42,822 nucleotides of DNA from Gammaproteobacteria bacterium (GCA_029883265.1 JAOUJM010000013.1:1-42822); one strand, 5' to 3'. Counted from the first letter of the stretch, positions 1-8,738 are shown. A program made the numbers and translations. The notes: generated from the sequence alone by a model not told the origin.

Positions 1-66
1 ACAACAAACATCGTACCGAAAAGCCTATTTTGTGTGCTAAGCAAGCAAACAAAAATACTAGCATGT

Positions 67-606
67 TCAATCGCCAGCCCCTTTCTTTGCGAATTTTATA
101 ATTTGTTCTAATGGCATATGATCACCAGCGTCCTTTCCATTATAAATGGATCGAATTATTCCCTGCTCATCGACAAGCAAAGACAAGGGCATGGAAAAAA
201 AGCGTGATGAAATCTCTTGAGGAAAGTAACCCGAGAGCATCGCTTTCATTACGGTTGGCAGACGAAAAGGTATACCTCTAAATAAGCCCAACAACGATTT
301 TTTTACACCAAATAATTCATAATATTGCCGATTGTAATCAGCCAATATTGGAAATATAGCAATCTGCTTATTCGCATGCTTTTTTAAATGCTCAATTTCT
401 GACTCAAATATAGTTACTACTTCACAGTTGCCCACCAACTCAGCTTTTAATTTGGCTAGCTGTGCCACCCGCAGTTTACATAAGGGACAAGTAGCAAAAC
501 GAAAAAAGGTAATTAAATACTTCTTACCTTTTAGTGATTTGCTATCAAACTCTGAGCCGTCGATTGCTGGCAAAATTATTCGTGGCAAACTTTGACCGAC
601 TTCCAT
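67..606 (-). CDS. Peroxiredoxin-like / AhpC-TSA family thioredoxin-fold protein
   Basis: A 179-residue protein with a thioredoxin-like fold of the AhpC/TSA (redoxin) type. The sequence FRFATCPLCK places a C-P-L-C pair at residues 40-43, after a beta strand (YLITFF), where the active-site cysteine of peroxiredoxin-like proteins sits. Family knowledge suggests a thiol-dependent peroxidase or reductase; the substrate cannot be read from sequence. There is no signal peptide, so it is probably cytoplasmic. The segment SMPLSLLVDEQGIIR near residue 140 matches the conserved cis-Pro strand and turn of this fold. The ATG start has a GGGAGAG ribosome site just upstream. It lies 86 bases downstream of a methyltransferase gene on the same strand. 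The family call is good; the exact role is open. Confidence 0.75.
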   Translation of the reverse strand: MEVGQSLPRIILPAIDGSEFDSKSLKGKKYLITFFRFATCPLCKLRVAQLAKLKAELVGNCEVVTIFESEIEHLKKHANKQIAIFPILADYNRQYYELFGVKKSLLGLFRGIPFRLPTVMKAMLSGYFPQEISSRFFSMPLSLLVDEQGIIRSIYNGKDAGDHMPLEQIIKFAKKGAGD

Positions 607-691
607 GGCACTCTCCCGATTTACTTTCTTTATTAAAAAGAAGTTTTGTATTTATTGATTGAAACGTCTGACATGATTCCAAGCGATACCA

Positions 692-1153
692 TTACAACCA
701 TCGACGCACTCTGGATTGATATTTTTTATATTCGTCACCAAACAACTTACTTAGCATTCGTTCCTCCGGCAATATTTGAAATATGTGGATATATAAAACA
801 AAGCCAGTCACTCCTAATATCGCAATTAGACTACTCAAATATATACACCAGGCCGTCAGGAAAAATGTCAATCCAACATACATGGGGTTACGACTTATTT
901 TGTAAATTCCCGTGCTCACAAGCGCTGAAGTAGCATCAAGTTTTACCGGATTCACCGTTGTCCTTGCTTTACGAAAGTTTATCAAGCCGAAAAGATCAAA
1001 TAACAGCCCAGTGGTTACTAGCAAACCAACAACAAACAATTTCAGCGCATTATCTATTTCTGTCGTTGGTAGATTACCAGCCATCCACCAAATTAAGATG
1101 GCGAACAACAGAGCCACAATGGGCGGTGGTATTTTGCTTTCGAATGCTTTCAT
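692..1153 (-). CDS. Isoprenylcysteine carboxyl methyltransferase-family membrane protein
   Basis: A 153-residue integral membrane protein with about four hydrophobic helices. The C-terminal half has the ICMT/phospholipid methyltransferase signature: SRNPMYVGL around residue 87, then PEERMLSKLFGDEYKKYQ and a basic RVRRWL end. Bacterial members methylate small hydrophobic or isoprenoid-like substrates using S-adenosylmethionine, but the substrates of this small group are mostly unknown. The length is normal for the bacterial family. It is the probable upstream partner of the peroxiredoxin-like gene on the same strand. The hydrophobic open frames on the opposite strand look like shadows. Confidence 0.82.
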   Translation of the reverse strand: MKAFESKIPPPIVALLFAILIWWMAGNLPTTEIDNALKLFVVGLLVTTGLLFDLFGLINFRKARTTVNPVKLDATSALVSTGIYKISRNPMYVGLTFFLTAWCIYLSSLIAILGVTGFVLYIHIFQILPEERMLSKLFGDEYKKYQSRVRRWL

Positions 1154-1234
1154 TGTATATCCTCACTAACTATTCATTTGTTCATTCAGCCATATGCACT
1201 GACTGACTAATCTTGATCTAAACTGAAGTACTGG

Positions 1235-1719
1235 CTAGGCTATCTTGTTTAATCGCCGGGTGTGTTTATGTTTTTTTGGGCTTGCAGTTTCCAATGGCAG
1301 CCAGGTTTGTGTTCGAAAAAAAACAATATATAGCCCCGGACCAGCAAGTTTCCACTTTCAAGCCATAACTCACACTGATAAAACTCGCCACTATCAGGGT
1401 CTAGTATTTTCCCTCCATCCGATTGCTCACCATTTATCTCCAAGCCATTAATGATAGCCATCCCCACAATTTTTTTATTTTCACCTTAACACTTTTCATA
1501 TACTGGACTTGAGTCCTTATGAGGCCTCCGACAAAGCTTTACAATCTTTCCATAAAGCTTTCCGTTTTTTTCATAAAGCTCCACAATCGTTCTAGCGAGA
1601 CCAGTCACATAATCAATACTTTTCCAATGACCGAAAACCGTTGGCTATTGCTCCACGGCGGATACCAGTGTTGAAAACAATAACGTTAAAATCAGAAATA
1701 AACTCCATAATTTACTCAT
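1235..1719 (-). pseudogene. DUF2147 family protein, degraded (two nonsense codons, one frameshift)
   Basis: Reading leftward from the ATG at 1719 gives a signal-peptide-like start (MSKLWSLFLILTLLFST) and then a continuous DUF2147 pattern: GHWKSID, IVELYEKNGKLYGKIVKL, GGKILDPDSGEFYQCEL and LLVRGYI. The frame is broken by a TAG after codon 24, where QQP would be natural, and by a TAA in EKC-stop-GE, where family members have EKCKGE. Near the C terminus the expected RTQTW motif is present but in another frame, shifted within the A8 tract at 1316-1323 (plus strand). Reading the shifted frame ends at TAG 1235-1237. DUF2147 proteins are small secreted proteins of unknown function. With three independent lesions in an otherwise well preserved sequence, this is a fairly recent pseudogene. 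Confidence 0.85.
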
Positions 1720-1956
1720 AACAACTCATTACATTCATTTGCTTCATCACAGACTGATTAATCAAATTTTCTGTTTCATATTGCTATTCCCACTTATTTT
1801 AGTTTATATATGTTATCTACATGGAACGAGCTACCAACACACACGCTCGTGAATTCGAACTGCTTAACCAGGCATTAGAGTAACAAAACCTAGCCGGGCA
1901 ATATTGACGCTAGGGGTCACATTTTTAGCCTTAGAAGACAAAGAGTAGGAATGTTA

Positions 1957-2961
1957 ATGATTGAACACCGATGCACGACAGCGACAGTACGCATGGTACT
2001 CAAGACCGTTGAATCCAAAGGTGTTGATGCAAATGAATTATTGAATCTGGCAGGAATCGACCGGGAAACTGCAGAAAACCCCGATGGGGAAATCAGTTTT
2101 TGTCAAATGCGGGCGTTTTGGCAAAACGCTTTTCAACTCTCAGGCGATCCACTTCTAGGCATGCATACGGCGCAACAAGTCGAAATTGGTGACTATAAAT
2201 ACCTGGATTATCTCATGATACATGCCGCGACGGTTGGTGCTTCAATTCAGAATATTTGTCGTTACACGGCTCTAATTAATACTTGGATTCATTGGGAGAT
2301 TCAGGAGAGAAATGATGACATTGCCATATGCATGAGCTCTAATATCGGCACAATTTGGCCACACGCCTATGAATTTGTTTTTTCTTTTATGACAAAAAGA
2401 ATACGTCAAATCACCACTGAGAGCTGGACGCCGAAGCGTATTTGCCTTCCCTTTTCATCACCAATTAATTCACAAGCACATAAAGATTTTTTCAGAACTA
2501 CATTACAATACGACGCTCCGGTAGGCATACTGGTGATATGCCGCGACAGCTGGAACCAGCCCTTACCCACTAGTGATCAACAATTAATGAGTGTATTAGA
2601 TGAACATGCACGTATGTTGTTGGAAAAACGCCCACTGCCAGACGATTTTGTAGGCCAAGTGCGTAAACAAATTGTACGTGAACTACACGGTGGCGAGGCA
2701 CTTCGAAAAAACGTTGCAGAGAAACTTAATATGAGTCCACGTACTCTGCAACGACGCCTCGACAAACAAGGCGTTATGTATGCTGATTTAGCAGATGAAG
2801 TACGCGCAGAGTTAGCCAAAACAAAATTACAGGCTAGCGATTTATCTTTACCTGAAATTGGTTCTCTACTTGGTTTTTCTGAACAAAGCTCCTTTAATCG
2901 TGCGTTCAAGCGATGGACTGGCAAAACCCCACGAGAATATCGTCGCAAGATGCTATTATAG
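1957..2961 (+). CDS. AraC-family transcriptional regulator (arabinose-binding-like N-domain)
   Basis: A 334-residue regulator. The N-terminal two thirds match the AraC-type effector domain found in OruR/ArgR-like regulators. The C-terminal 90 residues hold the double helix-turn-helix: NVAEKLNMSPRTLQRRL, then LSLPEIGSLLGFSEQSSFNRAFKRWTGKTPREYRR. I place the start at 1957 because AGGA (1947-1950) is six bases upstream; an ATG at 1951 touches the AGGA and would add only two residues. It is convergent with the drug exporter at 3050-4654, so it could regulate that gene, though adjacency is the only support. The ligand is unknown. Confidence 0.88.
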   Translation: MIEHRCTTATVRMVLKTVESKGVDANELLNLAGIDRETAENPDGEISFCQMRAFWQNAFQLSGDPLLGMHTAQQVEIGDYKYLDYLMIHAATVGASIQNICRYTALINTWIHWEIQERNDDIAICMSSNIGTIWPHAYEFVFSFMTKRIRQITTESWTPKRICLPFSSPINSQAHKDFFRTTLQYDAPVGILVICRDSWNQPLPTSDQQLMSVLDEHARMLLEKRPLPDDFVGQVRKQIVRELHGGEALRKNVAEKLNMSPRTLQRRLDKQGVMYADLADEVRAELAKTKLQASDLSLPEIGSLLGFSEQSSFNRAFKRWTGKTPREYRRKMLL

Positions 2962-3049
2962 GCAAGCTTCCAAAGCTCATTTTTCGAAAGCCTCACGCCT
3001 TTAGCTATTTAGACTGAGAGTTTTTACCGTTGCTTCAATTTTATGACAA

Positions 3050-4654
3050 CTACTGGTTATTGTCTTTCTGTTTAGTCGTTTTTGTATTTTTTTCATTGCT
3101 ATCGCGCAATGGAATTTCACGGAGAAAAAGAACCAAAAATACAGCGAAACTCATGGCAATACTGCCGCTGATGAATACATTGGAAAGACCACTATTAAGT
3201 GCTTCACGCATGGCGAATATCAGTTGTTGCAAAAGTGTCTGCATATCGGGCGATAAGGCAAGACTAACTTCGGCCAGTTGCCCAGGGTTAATCAGTAGTT
3301 GCGGCTCTTCCATATGGTCAAGCACTTGGCGTGGCAAGCTTGATAGTTGTTTGGAATCAAAATCATTTTCAAGATTTTTTTCAAGTTGTTGATGCATGGT
3401 GTGAGCCATCACCGTTCCCATTAGCGCAACACCAAGTGTTCCACCGAGCTGACGAAACAATTGTCCAGTTGCGGTGGCCACACCAAGATCTCCGTGATCA
3501 ACGGCATTTTGAATGCTTAAGTTGAACACGGGCATGCCAATACCTAATCCCAAACCAACAATCATCACATAGGCAAAAACTACGGACAATTGGGTTTCTT
3601 GGTTCATTGTCGACAATAAATACATGCCCACTGCTGTTACAGCCAAACCAAAAAATGCAAGATTTTTATAACGTCCACTACGTGTTATGGACTGGCCTCC
3701 TAGAATACTGGCCGCAACTAAACTCAAAGTCATTGGCATAAGCATTGATCCCGATACTGTTGCCGATAAGCCCAAAACACCTTGCAAGTACAGCGGCACA
3801 TATAGCAAGGAACCAAACATGCTGGCACCAATGACAAAAACTATAACGTTGGATAAACTGAAAACACTATTGCTGAATAATTGCAGCGGTAGAATGGGGT
3901 GAGATGCACGACGTTCAACAAAAATGAACAACATCAAGGCAATAACTGCACTAGCAAGCAAGCCAATAATTTCCCATGAAGCCCAAGCATATTGTTGTCC
4001 TGCCCAGGTCGCAGCTAATAATAATGGAATTACACATAGACTGAGTAGTAGTGCGCCAGTGTAATCGATTTTTTGTTTTGTTTTTTGTGGCACTGAAGGG
4101 AACAAAATCATAATTAAAACAAACGCAACAATACCGACGGGAATAAATACCCAAAACACCCACTTCCAATGCCAGTGATCAACAATATATCCACCCAGAG
4201 TAGGTCCAAAGACACTGGCAACGCCGAAACTCGTGCCAAGAAAACCTTGCCAGCGACCGCGTTCTCGGGGCGAGAATAAATCACCTACTGCGGTAAACGA
4301 AGTCGCCATAATAATTCCGCCGCCGACACCTTGAATAATGCGATAGATGATAAGCTCAATTATTCCGCTCGCCAAACCACATAATACCGACGCAAAAATA
4401 AAAATAGCAATACCTGCAAGTATGAACGGCCTACGTCCATAAATATCCGACAGTCGTCCCACTACAACTGCAGGCACCGAAGCAGCTAAAATATAAGCGG
4501 TAAATATCCAACTAAAATATTCTATACCTCCCAGATCTGAAATCATATGCGGCAATGCCGTACTAATAATGGTTTGATTAAGTGCTGCAAATAACATAGC
4601 TGCCATAATGGCAAACATGATACTGAGTTTTTGCCGTTGCTCTAGGTGCTCCAA
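3050..4654 (-). CDS. MFS drug exporter, DHA2 family (14 TM, EmrB/QacA type)
   Basis: A 534-residue multidrug:H+ antiporter of the inner membrane. Visible family motifs are LNQTIISTALP in TM1 (motif D), GRLSDIYGRRP in the TM2-3 loop (motif A) and FGVASVFGPTLGG in TM5 (motif C). The hydropathy pattern fits 14 helices with a periplasmic loop near the C-terminal end. The frame opens with TTG at 4654, preceded at a longish spacing by GAGG; the first ATG would remove 12 residues of the cytosolic N terminus and has no ribosome site, so TTG is preferred. No EmrA-like membrane fusion partner is nearby. A 22-base dyad lies just upstream at 4681-4702. The exported substrate cannot be predicted. Confidence 0.9.
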   Translation of the reverse strand: MEHLEQRQKLSIMFAIMAAMLFAALNQTIISTALPHMISDLGGIEYFSWIFTAYILAASVPAVVVGRLSDIYGRRPFILAGIAIFIFASVLCGLASGIIELIIYRIIQGVGGGIIMATSFTAVGDLFSPRERGRWQGFLGTSFGVASVFGPTLGGYIVDHWHWKWVFWVFIPVGIVAFVLIMILFPSVPQKTKQKIDYTGALLLSLCVIPLLLAATWAGQQYAWASWEIIGLLASAVIALMLFIFVERRASHPILPLQLFSNSVFSLSNVIVFVIGASMFGSLLYVPLYLQGVLGLSATVSGSMLMPMTLSLVAASILGGQSITRSGRYKNLAFFGLAVTAVGMYLLSTMNQETQLSVVFAYVMIVGLGLGIGMPVFNLSIQNAVDHGDLGVATATGQLFRQLGGTLGVALMGTVMAHTMHQQLEKNLENDFDSKQLSSLPRQVLDHMEEPQLLINPGQLAEVSLALSPDMQTLLQQLIFAMREALNSGLSNVFISGSIAMSFAVFLVLFLREIPLRDSNEKNTKTTKQKDNNQ

Positions 4655-4680
4655 CTTGGATTTTTACCTCTATTTAGTAC

Positions 4681-4702
4681 TCAGTTTAACCAGCTAAACT
4701 GA
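4681..4702. promoter_or_regulatory. Operator-like dyad upstream of the drug exporter
   Basis: TCAGTTTA, six bases, then TAAACTGA: a perfect 8-base inverted repeat centred about 37 bases before the exporter start. The size and symmetry suit a homodimeric repressor of TetR or MarR type. No such repressor is in this window. The neighbouring AraC-type protein would more usually bind direct repeats. Function is inferred from symmetry and position only. Confidence 0.45.
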
Positions 4703-4787
4703 TAACACGAGTCGTGCCGGATCATAAGGATTTTCTATTTTAGTTTGCTAAAACCCAAATTTATCAACATAGGACTGTCAAAGTGCA

Positions 4788-5784
4788 TTATATATTCTTT
4801 ATCAGCACTTTTCCTTTGGCCCGCACTGATTCCATGTAGGCCAAGGCGTCTTGTGTTTGCGAAAAAGCTAAGACTCGATTAATGATTGGTTGTATTTTGC
4901 CTTGTTCATAATAGTCACGAATAATGTGCAATTGCAGGCCACTATCTTTCATAAAATGATAAGTATAATTCACAGTAAATTGTTTAACTTTTTTAGTTAT
5001 TCCACGTGAGACTAGAGCAAACAGAACTGCTTTCCTTGATCCTAGATTTTGGCTCATTGCAAACTTTGCATTGGGCATCCCACTAATCGATGCCACGCAG
5101 TCACCAGGTTTGACAATCTGAAAAGATTTATACAGCGCATCACCCCCCAGCGTATCGAATACCGCATCATAATCAGACAAAATAGTTTCTAATGATTTTT
5201 TTGTAATTAATTATTTTGTCTGCGCCGAGAGAAGCTACCAAGTCATACCCTTGCTCACTCACCGTAGTTGCGACATAAGCACCCATGTGTTTCGCTAATT
5301 GAATAGCGAAGCTACCGATGCCGCCCGCGCCTGCTTAAATCAAAATCTTTTGCCCATATTGCAGCGTCATCATATCATTAAATACTTGATATGAAATCAA
5401 TCCAATTAATGGCATTGATGCCGCTTTAACAAATGATAGATTTTTTGATTTAAGCGCTATGGTATTTTCATTAATCGCAATACATTCTGCAAACGTTCTA
5501 ATACGATTCTTTGTTGCTCTTGCGTAAATTTCATCACCGACTTTAAATTTCCTAACTTTAGAACCGACTTGAGAAATTACGCCAGGGAAGTCATTTCCCA
5601 TAGTCAATGGCATTTAATTTTTAAGCAGTATTTTTGCCTTGCCATCACGCAATTTAAAGTCTAGGAGATTTACACTGGCCGTATATATTTCCGCCAGAAC
5701 ATCATATTCACCTACTTCAGGATTCTAAACATCTTTCACACATAACGGTTGACGACCGTATTGTTTAATTACAAAAACTTTCAT
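4788..5784 (-). pseudogene. Zinc-free alcohol dehydrogenase / quinone oxidoreductase (MDR family), degraded
   Basis: Starting at ATG 5784 (AGG ribosome site upstream) the frame reads MKVFVIKQYGRQPLCVKDV, then NPEVGEYDVLAEIYTASVN, GNDFPGVISQVGSKV and AGAGGIGSFAIQLAKHMGA, the nucleotide-binding loop, and ends AYMESVRAKGKVLIKNI. This is a whole medium-chain dehydrogenase of about 330 residues. It is broken by TAG after KDV, TAA before MPLTMGND (family has KLPL), TAA before AGAGG (family has Gln), and a one-base shift in the T7 tract at 5196-5202, after which SLETILSDYDAVFDTLGG resumes. Intact relatives reduce quinones or enals with NADPH. The remaining open pieces are 5335-5613 and 4788-5180; neither would make a functional enzyme. 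Confidence 0.92.
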
Positions 5785-6061
5785 TATTTTATTTACCTTT
5801 GGTTTATTTTTGTTTGACTACTTATTCGACACTGAAGAACGAATGTGGCTAGTTTTGTTTTCACATATAAAGCTTATCAGCTTCTTATATAGCACTATTA
5901 AAGCAATGCTCTAAGTAGTTATGACAGAAATGCAATGTAATCATCACGTCTAGCTGACGACCAACATTACTAATCATGTAACAGCTAGAAAAATATCTTA
6001 GGTGAATCGTGAATAATTTATTTGTAGTATAAAAAAACATAAGTACTGCCCGTTGCGATAA

Positions 6062-6081
6062 AACATGACCAGGATCATGTT
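6062..6081. promoter_or_regulatory. Palindromic site, possible operator of the binding-protein operon
   Basis: AACATGA and TCATGTT form perfect 7-base arms around CCAGGA. The right arm overlaps the proposed -35 element at 6080-6085, a position suited to repression. It does not match the FNR/Anr, NtrC or CRP consensus as I know them. The cognate regulator is unknown. Confidence 0.4.
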
Positions 6082-6108
6082 GCACCTTAATAAAGCCGAT
6101 CCTACACT
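6080..6108 (+). promoter_or_regulatory. Possible sigma-70 promoter for the 6210-10077 operon
   Basis: TTGCAC, a 17-base spacer and TACACT. The -10 keeps the key A2 and T6 positions, but the -35 matches only its first three bases, so this is weak evidence. It would give a leader of about 95 bases before the binding-protein start. Confidence 0.28.
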
Positions 6109-6209
6109 TGTCCCAATCTACAAATGAATAACCAAGGCCACAAGCTTCGAGTTACGGATTTCAAGTCTTTGGTGACCTAACAACAATTTGGTTATGTGGG
6201 GCAAGCATC

Positions 6210-7259
6210 ATGAAAAAGTTTTATTCGGCTTATTTGCTAACATTTTCAATTTTTATTGGATCAGCAGCGGCGCAAACTGAAGTTTTGTTTAACGTCCCTA
6301 TCGGCATTACACCGGCCTTGAGTACCGCCGGACTATTCATCGCTTATGAACAAGGCTATTTTCGAGCGCAAGGTATAAATCTGATTATGAATCACGTACC
6401 ACGAGCCGGTGCACAAATGATTCCTTTTCTCGCCAGCGGGCAGCTATTAGTAGGCTGCGGTAATCTCAATGCCGGATTATATAATGCAATCGCCAACGAC
6501 ATTCCCATAAAAGTCGTTGCAGATAAAGGAACGGTCACACCGAATCACGGCTATCTCGCTTTATTGGTCAGAAAAGCGCATGTTGATTCAGGCCGCTACA
6601 AAACACTCGGCGATTTAAAAGGCATGACAATTGCGCTTACTGCACGGGGTGTTTCTCAGGAAATTGTTTTGGAAAAATATTTGCACCAAGCTCAGTTGAA
6701 CTTGTCCGATGTGCGCTTAATCAATCTTAGCTGGGGTGATATGAATGTCGCTTTAGCCAACGGCGCAATTGATGCAACCATTCAAGTTGAACCGCTAGTC
6801 GCAAAAGCAGTTGAGAACGGCATTGCGGTTCGGGTCAAGGGCGACGACGAAGTCTATCCCAATCAACAAAGCGCCGTCATAATGTATTCGCCAGTCTTTA
6901 TAAACAAACATCCTGAAATGGCTAAACGCTTTATGGTTGCCTATGTCAAGGGCATGCGTGATTATAACGATGCATTTGAGAACAATATCAACAAAGAAAC
7001 GATAATTCATATTTTAATGAAACATACTAAAGTAAAAGACCGCGCTACTTATGACAAAGTCGCCAACGTAGGTTTGAATCCCGATGCCATGTTAAATATA
7101 GAAACCATGCGCGCAGATGCTCAATGGTTGTATCAAAAACGATATATAAAGAATCCTGCTGATGTAGATAATATTGCTGAACTGCGTTTTATTAACTATG
7201 CACGCAAGGTATTAGGTCCGTACACACCCAATAAAGCGTTCGCTAACGTCAACCCCTAA
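6210..7259 (+). CDS. ABC-type periplasmic substrate-binding protein, NMT1/THI5-like (SsuA/TauA type)
   Basis: A 349-residue secreted protein. The signal peptide MKKFYSAYLLTFSIFIGSAAA has a likely cut after Ala21. The mature part follows the NitT/TauT/THI5-like pattern: IAYEQGYFRAQGINLIM (early helix), a PFLASGQLLVGCG segment, LGDLKGMTIAL, and GAIDATIQVEPLVAKA near the second lobe. Relatives bind nitrate, sulfonates, thiamin pyrimidines or other small molecules; the ligand cannot be read here. The CCCFC iron motif of the THI5 enzymes is absent, and the export signal argues for a transport or sensing protein. GGGG is eight bases upstream of the ATG. The radical SAM gene starts 12 bases after the stop. 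No permease or ATPase gene is adjacent, which is unusual. Confidence 0.85.
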   Translation: MKKFYSAYLLTFSIFIGSAAAQTEVLFNVPIGITPALSTAGLFIAYEQGYFRAQGINLIMNHVPRAGAQMIPFLASGQLLVGCGNLNAGLYNAIANDIPIKVVADKGTVTPNHGYLALLVRKAHVDSGRYKTLGDLKGMTIALTARGVSQEIVLEKYLHQAQLNLSDVRLINLSWGDMNVALANGAIDATIQVEPLVAKAVENGIAVRVKGDDEVYPNQQSAVIMYSPVFINKHPEMAKRFMVAYVKGMRDYNDAFENNINKETIIHILMKHTKVKDRATYDKVANVGLNPDAMLNIETMRADAQWLYQKRYIKNPADVDNIAELRFINYARKVLGPYTPNKAFANVNP

Positions 7260-7271
7260 GAGGCTCTTTGC

Positions 7272-8738
7272 ATGCAGCACGCACAAACCTTTTTGCATCA
7301 AGCCAAAGCTATGCTTGACGCCTTTAATTTGCACGAAGTAAAAGCCAGTGGTTTGTTGCCCAATAACGGCAATCTGTTTTTTCCTGTCGTCAACTATCCA
7401 CCAACGATTATGATTGAAAACCAGAATGAGGCTCACACAGCTTCCGATGATCGACTACATCGCCGACGACTCTACACTGGATACTTGCATATTCCGTTTT
7501 GTCCGTCACGCTGCACCTATTGCCACTGGATCACCAAAAGCAAAAGCAAGAGCAATGAGGTTGATCGTTATATACAATATTTAATTAAAGAAATGCAGCT
7601 ACAACAACAAGCAAATGCAGACGCAACACCAATTGCCTTGCAATCGGTTTTATGGGGTGGTGGCACGCCTACATATCCCGAGGCGCGACAAATGGAAACC
7701 CTGCTACAAGCCTATCACAAATATTACGACCTAAGTGCTTGTAGCCAATTTTCTGTGGAAGCAGAACCCGGCACGTTAATTGGTGCTAGCGGCATTCATC
7801 GTTTGAATGTCATGAAAGACTATGGCGTCGATCGCATCAGTCTCGGCGTGCAATCGTTTGATAATCAAATACTCAAACAAATGGGGCGTTCGCATACTCA
7901 CGAAGACACACTCAAGGCCTTATCCAATATGCGCAAGCTCGGCTTTAATAATATTTATATTGATTTGATTTATGGTTATCCTGGACAAACCATCAAACAA
8001 TGGGAACAACAACTACTACAAGCAGTAGCACTCGATATTGACGGCTTTCAATTGTTCCGCCTACGCATTAAACCCACTGGTGCAAGACAAGGCAGAATTG
8101 TCAATATGCAAAACAAAAATCCAGAGCAATTTCTCAAAGCAGATGATATATTTTTAATGAAGGCCTTAGGTAAAATTATTTCTGAATCCCATGGTTTTTA
8201 CGAGTTTCAACGCCGCATATTTTCCAAGAATTCCTATAGTTCCTCTCATTATTTGCGCGATTGGTTTTTGAAGCTTTACGACATTATTGGCGTAGGTGTA
8301 TCCGCCTGGTCTCAGGTTCAAGGAACATTTTCAGTGAACATTAGTGATAGCGATTTAGAAAAATATTACGCTATGCTTGATAAAGACCAACTTCCAGTCA
8401 AACAACAAATGAGGCAAAGCCTGGATGATCTTGTTAGACGTAGTTTCATTCTGCCACTAAAGAACGATGTAGTAGATAAGAAACAATTTCATCAAACAAC
8501 CGGATTACAATTCAAAGATTATTTTTCGACACAAATTGCTACTCTAAAACAACTAGACATGCTTGCAGAGACATCTACTTGTTATTTTTTAACTACAAAA
8601 GGTCAGTTTTTTGCTGATGAAGTCTGCACCCAATTTTTTGCTGAAAAATATCAACCGTTCAAGGGCAGCACCCGCTTAACACTAGCGCAAACAGTAGCCT
8701 CTAACAGGAACTCACAAGTCAATGCTCACGCAGATTAA
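7272..8738 (+). CDS. HemN/HemW-like radical SAM protein (coproporphyrinogen III oxidase family)
   Basis: A 488-residue radical SAM enzyme. The iron-sulfur motif is C77-x3-C81-x2-C84 (HIPFCPSRCTYC), followed by GGGTPTY at 129-135 (SAM binding), SVEAEPGTL near 161, DRISLGVQSF at 187-196 and DLIYGYPGQT at 231-240, all in HemN-family order. An N-terminal stretch of about 70 residues with NYPPTIMIE precedes the barrel, and GVGVSAW near 341 stands where HemW has its Gly-Ala-Gly loop. Family members do decarboxylation, haem trafficking, haem opening (HutW/ChuW) or C-methylation, so the name coproporphyrinogen oxidase would be premature. The cysteine motif is followed by His-Trp rather than the Asp-Phe usual in HemW. 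The start has GAGG eight bases upstream, and the stop overlaps the aldehyde dehydrogenase gene by 17 bases. Confidence 0.85.
   Translation: MQHAQTFLHQAKAMLDAFNLHEVKASGLLPNNGNLFFPVVNYPPTIMIENQNEAHTASDDRLHRRRLYTGYLHIPFCPSRCTYCHWITKSKSKSNEVDRYIQYLIKEMQLQQQANADATPIALQSVLWGGGTPTYPEARQMETLLQAYHKYYDLSACSQFSVEAEPGTLIGASGIHRLNVMKDYGVDRISLGVQSFDNQILKQMGRSHTHEDTLKALSNMRKLGFNNIYIDLIYGYPGQTIKQWEQQLLQAVALDIDGFQLFRLRIKPTGARQGRIVNMQNKNPEQFLKADDIFLMKALGKIISESHGFYEFQRRIFSKNSYSSSHYLRDWFLKLYDIIGVGVSAWSQVQGTFSVNISDSDLEKYYAMLDKDQLPVKQQMRQSLDDLVRRSFILPLKNDVVDKKQFHQTTGLQFKDYFSTQIATLKQLDMLAETSTCYFLTTKGQFFADEVCTQFFAEKYQPFKGSTRLTLAQTVASNRNSQVNAHAD

Larger units (their letters stand above)
5785..6209. other. Intergenic region, likely control region of the 6210-10077 gene unit
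   Basis: This is a 425-base stretch without a convincing gene. Short open frames on the minus strand show no family features. The left part is AT-rich and featureless to me. The right part holds a palindrome (6062-6081) and a weak promoter-like pair (6080-6108) that could drive the binding-protein operon. No RNA gene was recognised. Confidence 0.5.

Noticed and set aside
646-1206. Overlapping plus-strand open frames opposite the methyltransferase gene
   Set aside because: They are antisense to a clear ICMT-family gene, lack ribosome sites and show no protein-like pattern.
1851-1860. Short match (ATTCGAAC) to the T arm of tRNA-Met as a possible att site
   Set aside because: Eight bases of a common T-arm sequence is within chance, and the match does not extend to the tRNA 3' end.
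1235-5784. Recoding of TAG/TAA as an amino acid to rescue the two broken genes
   Set aside because: RF1 is intact in the window, dozens of normal genes end in TAA or TAG, and both broken genes also carry frameshifts. Ordinary pseudogenes explain the data.
5885-6085. 66-codon minus-strand open frame in the control region
   Set aside because: No ribosome site, low-complexity composition, and it overlaps the palindrome and promoter-like pair.
6210-7259. THI5-type thiamin pyrimidine synthase
   Set aside because: There is an export signal and no CCCFC motif, so a periplasmic binding protein is the better call.
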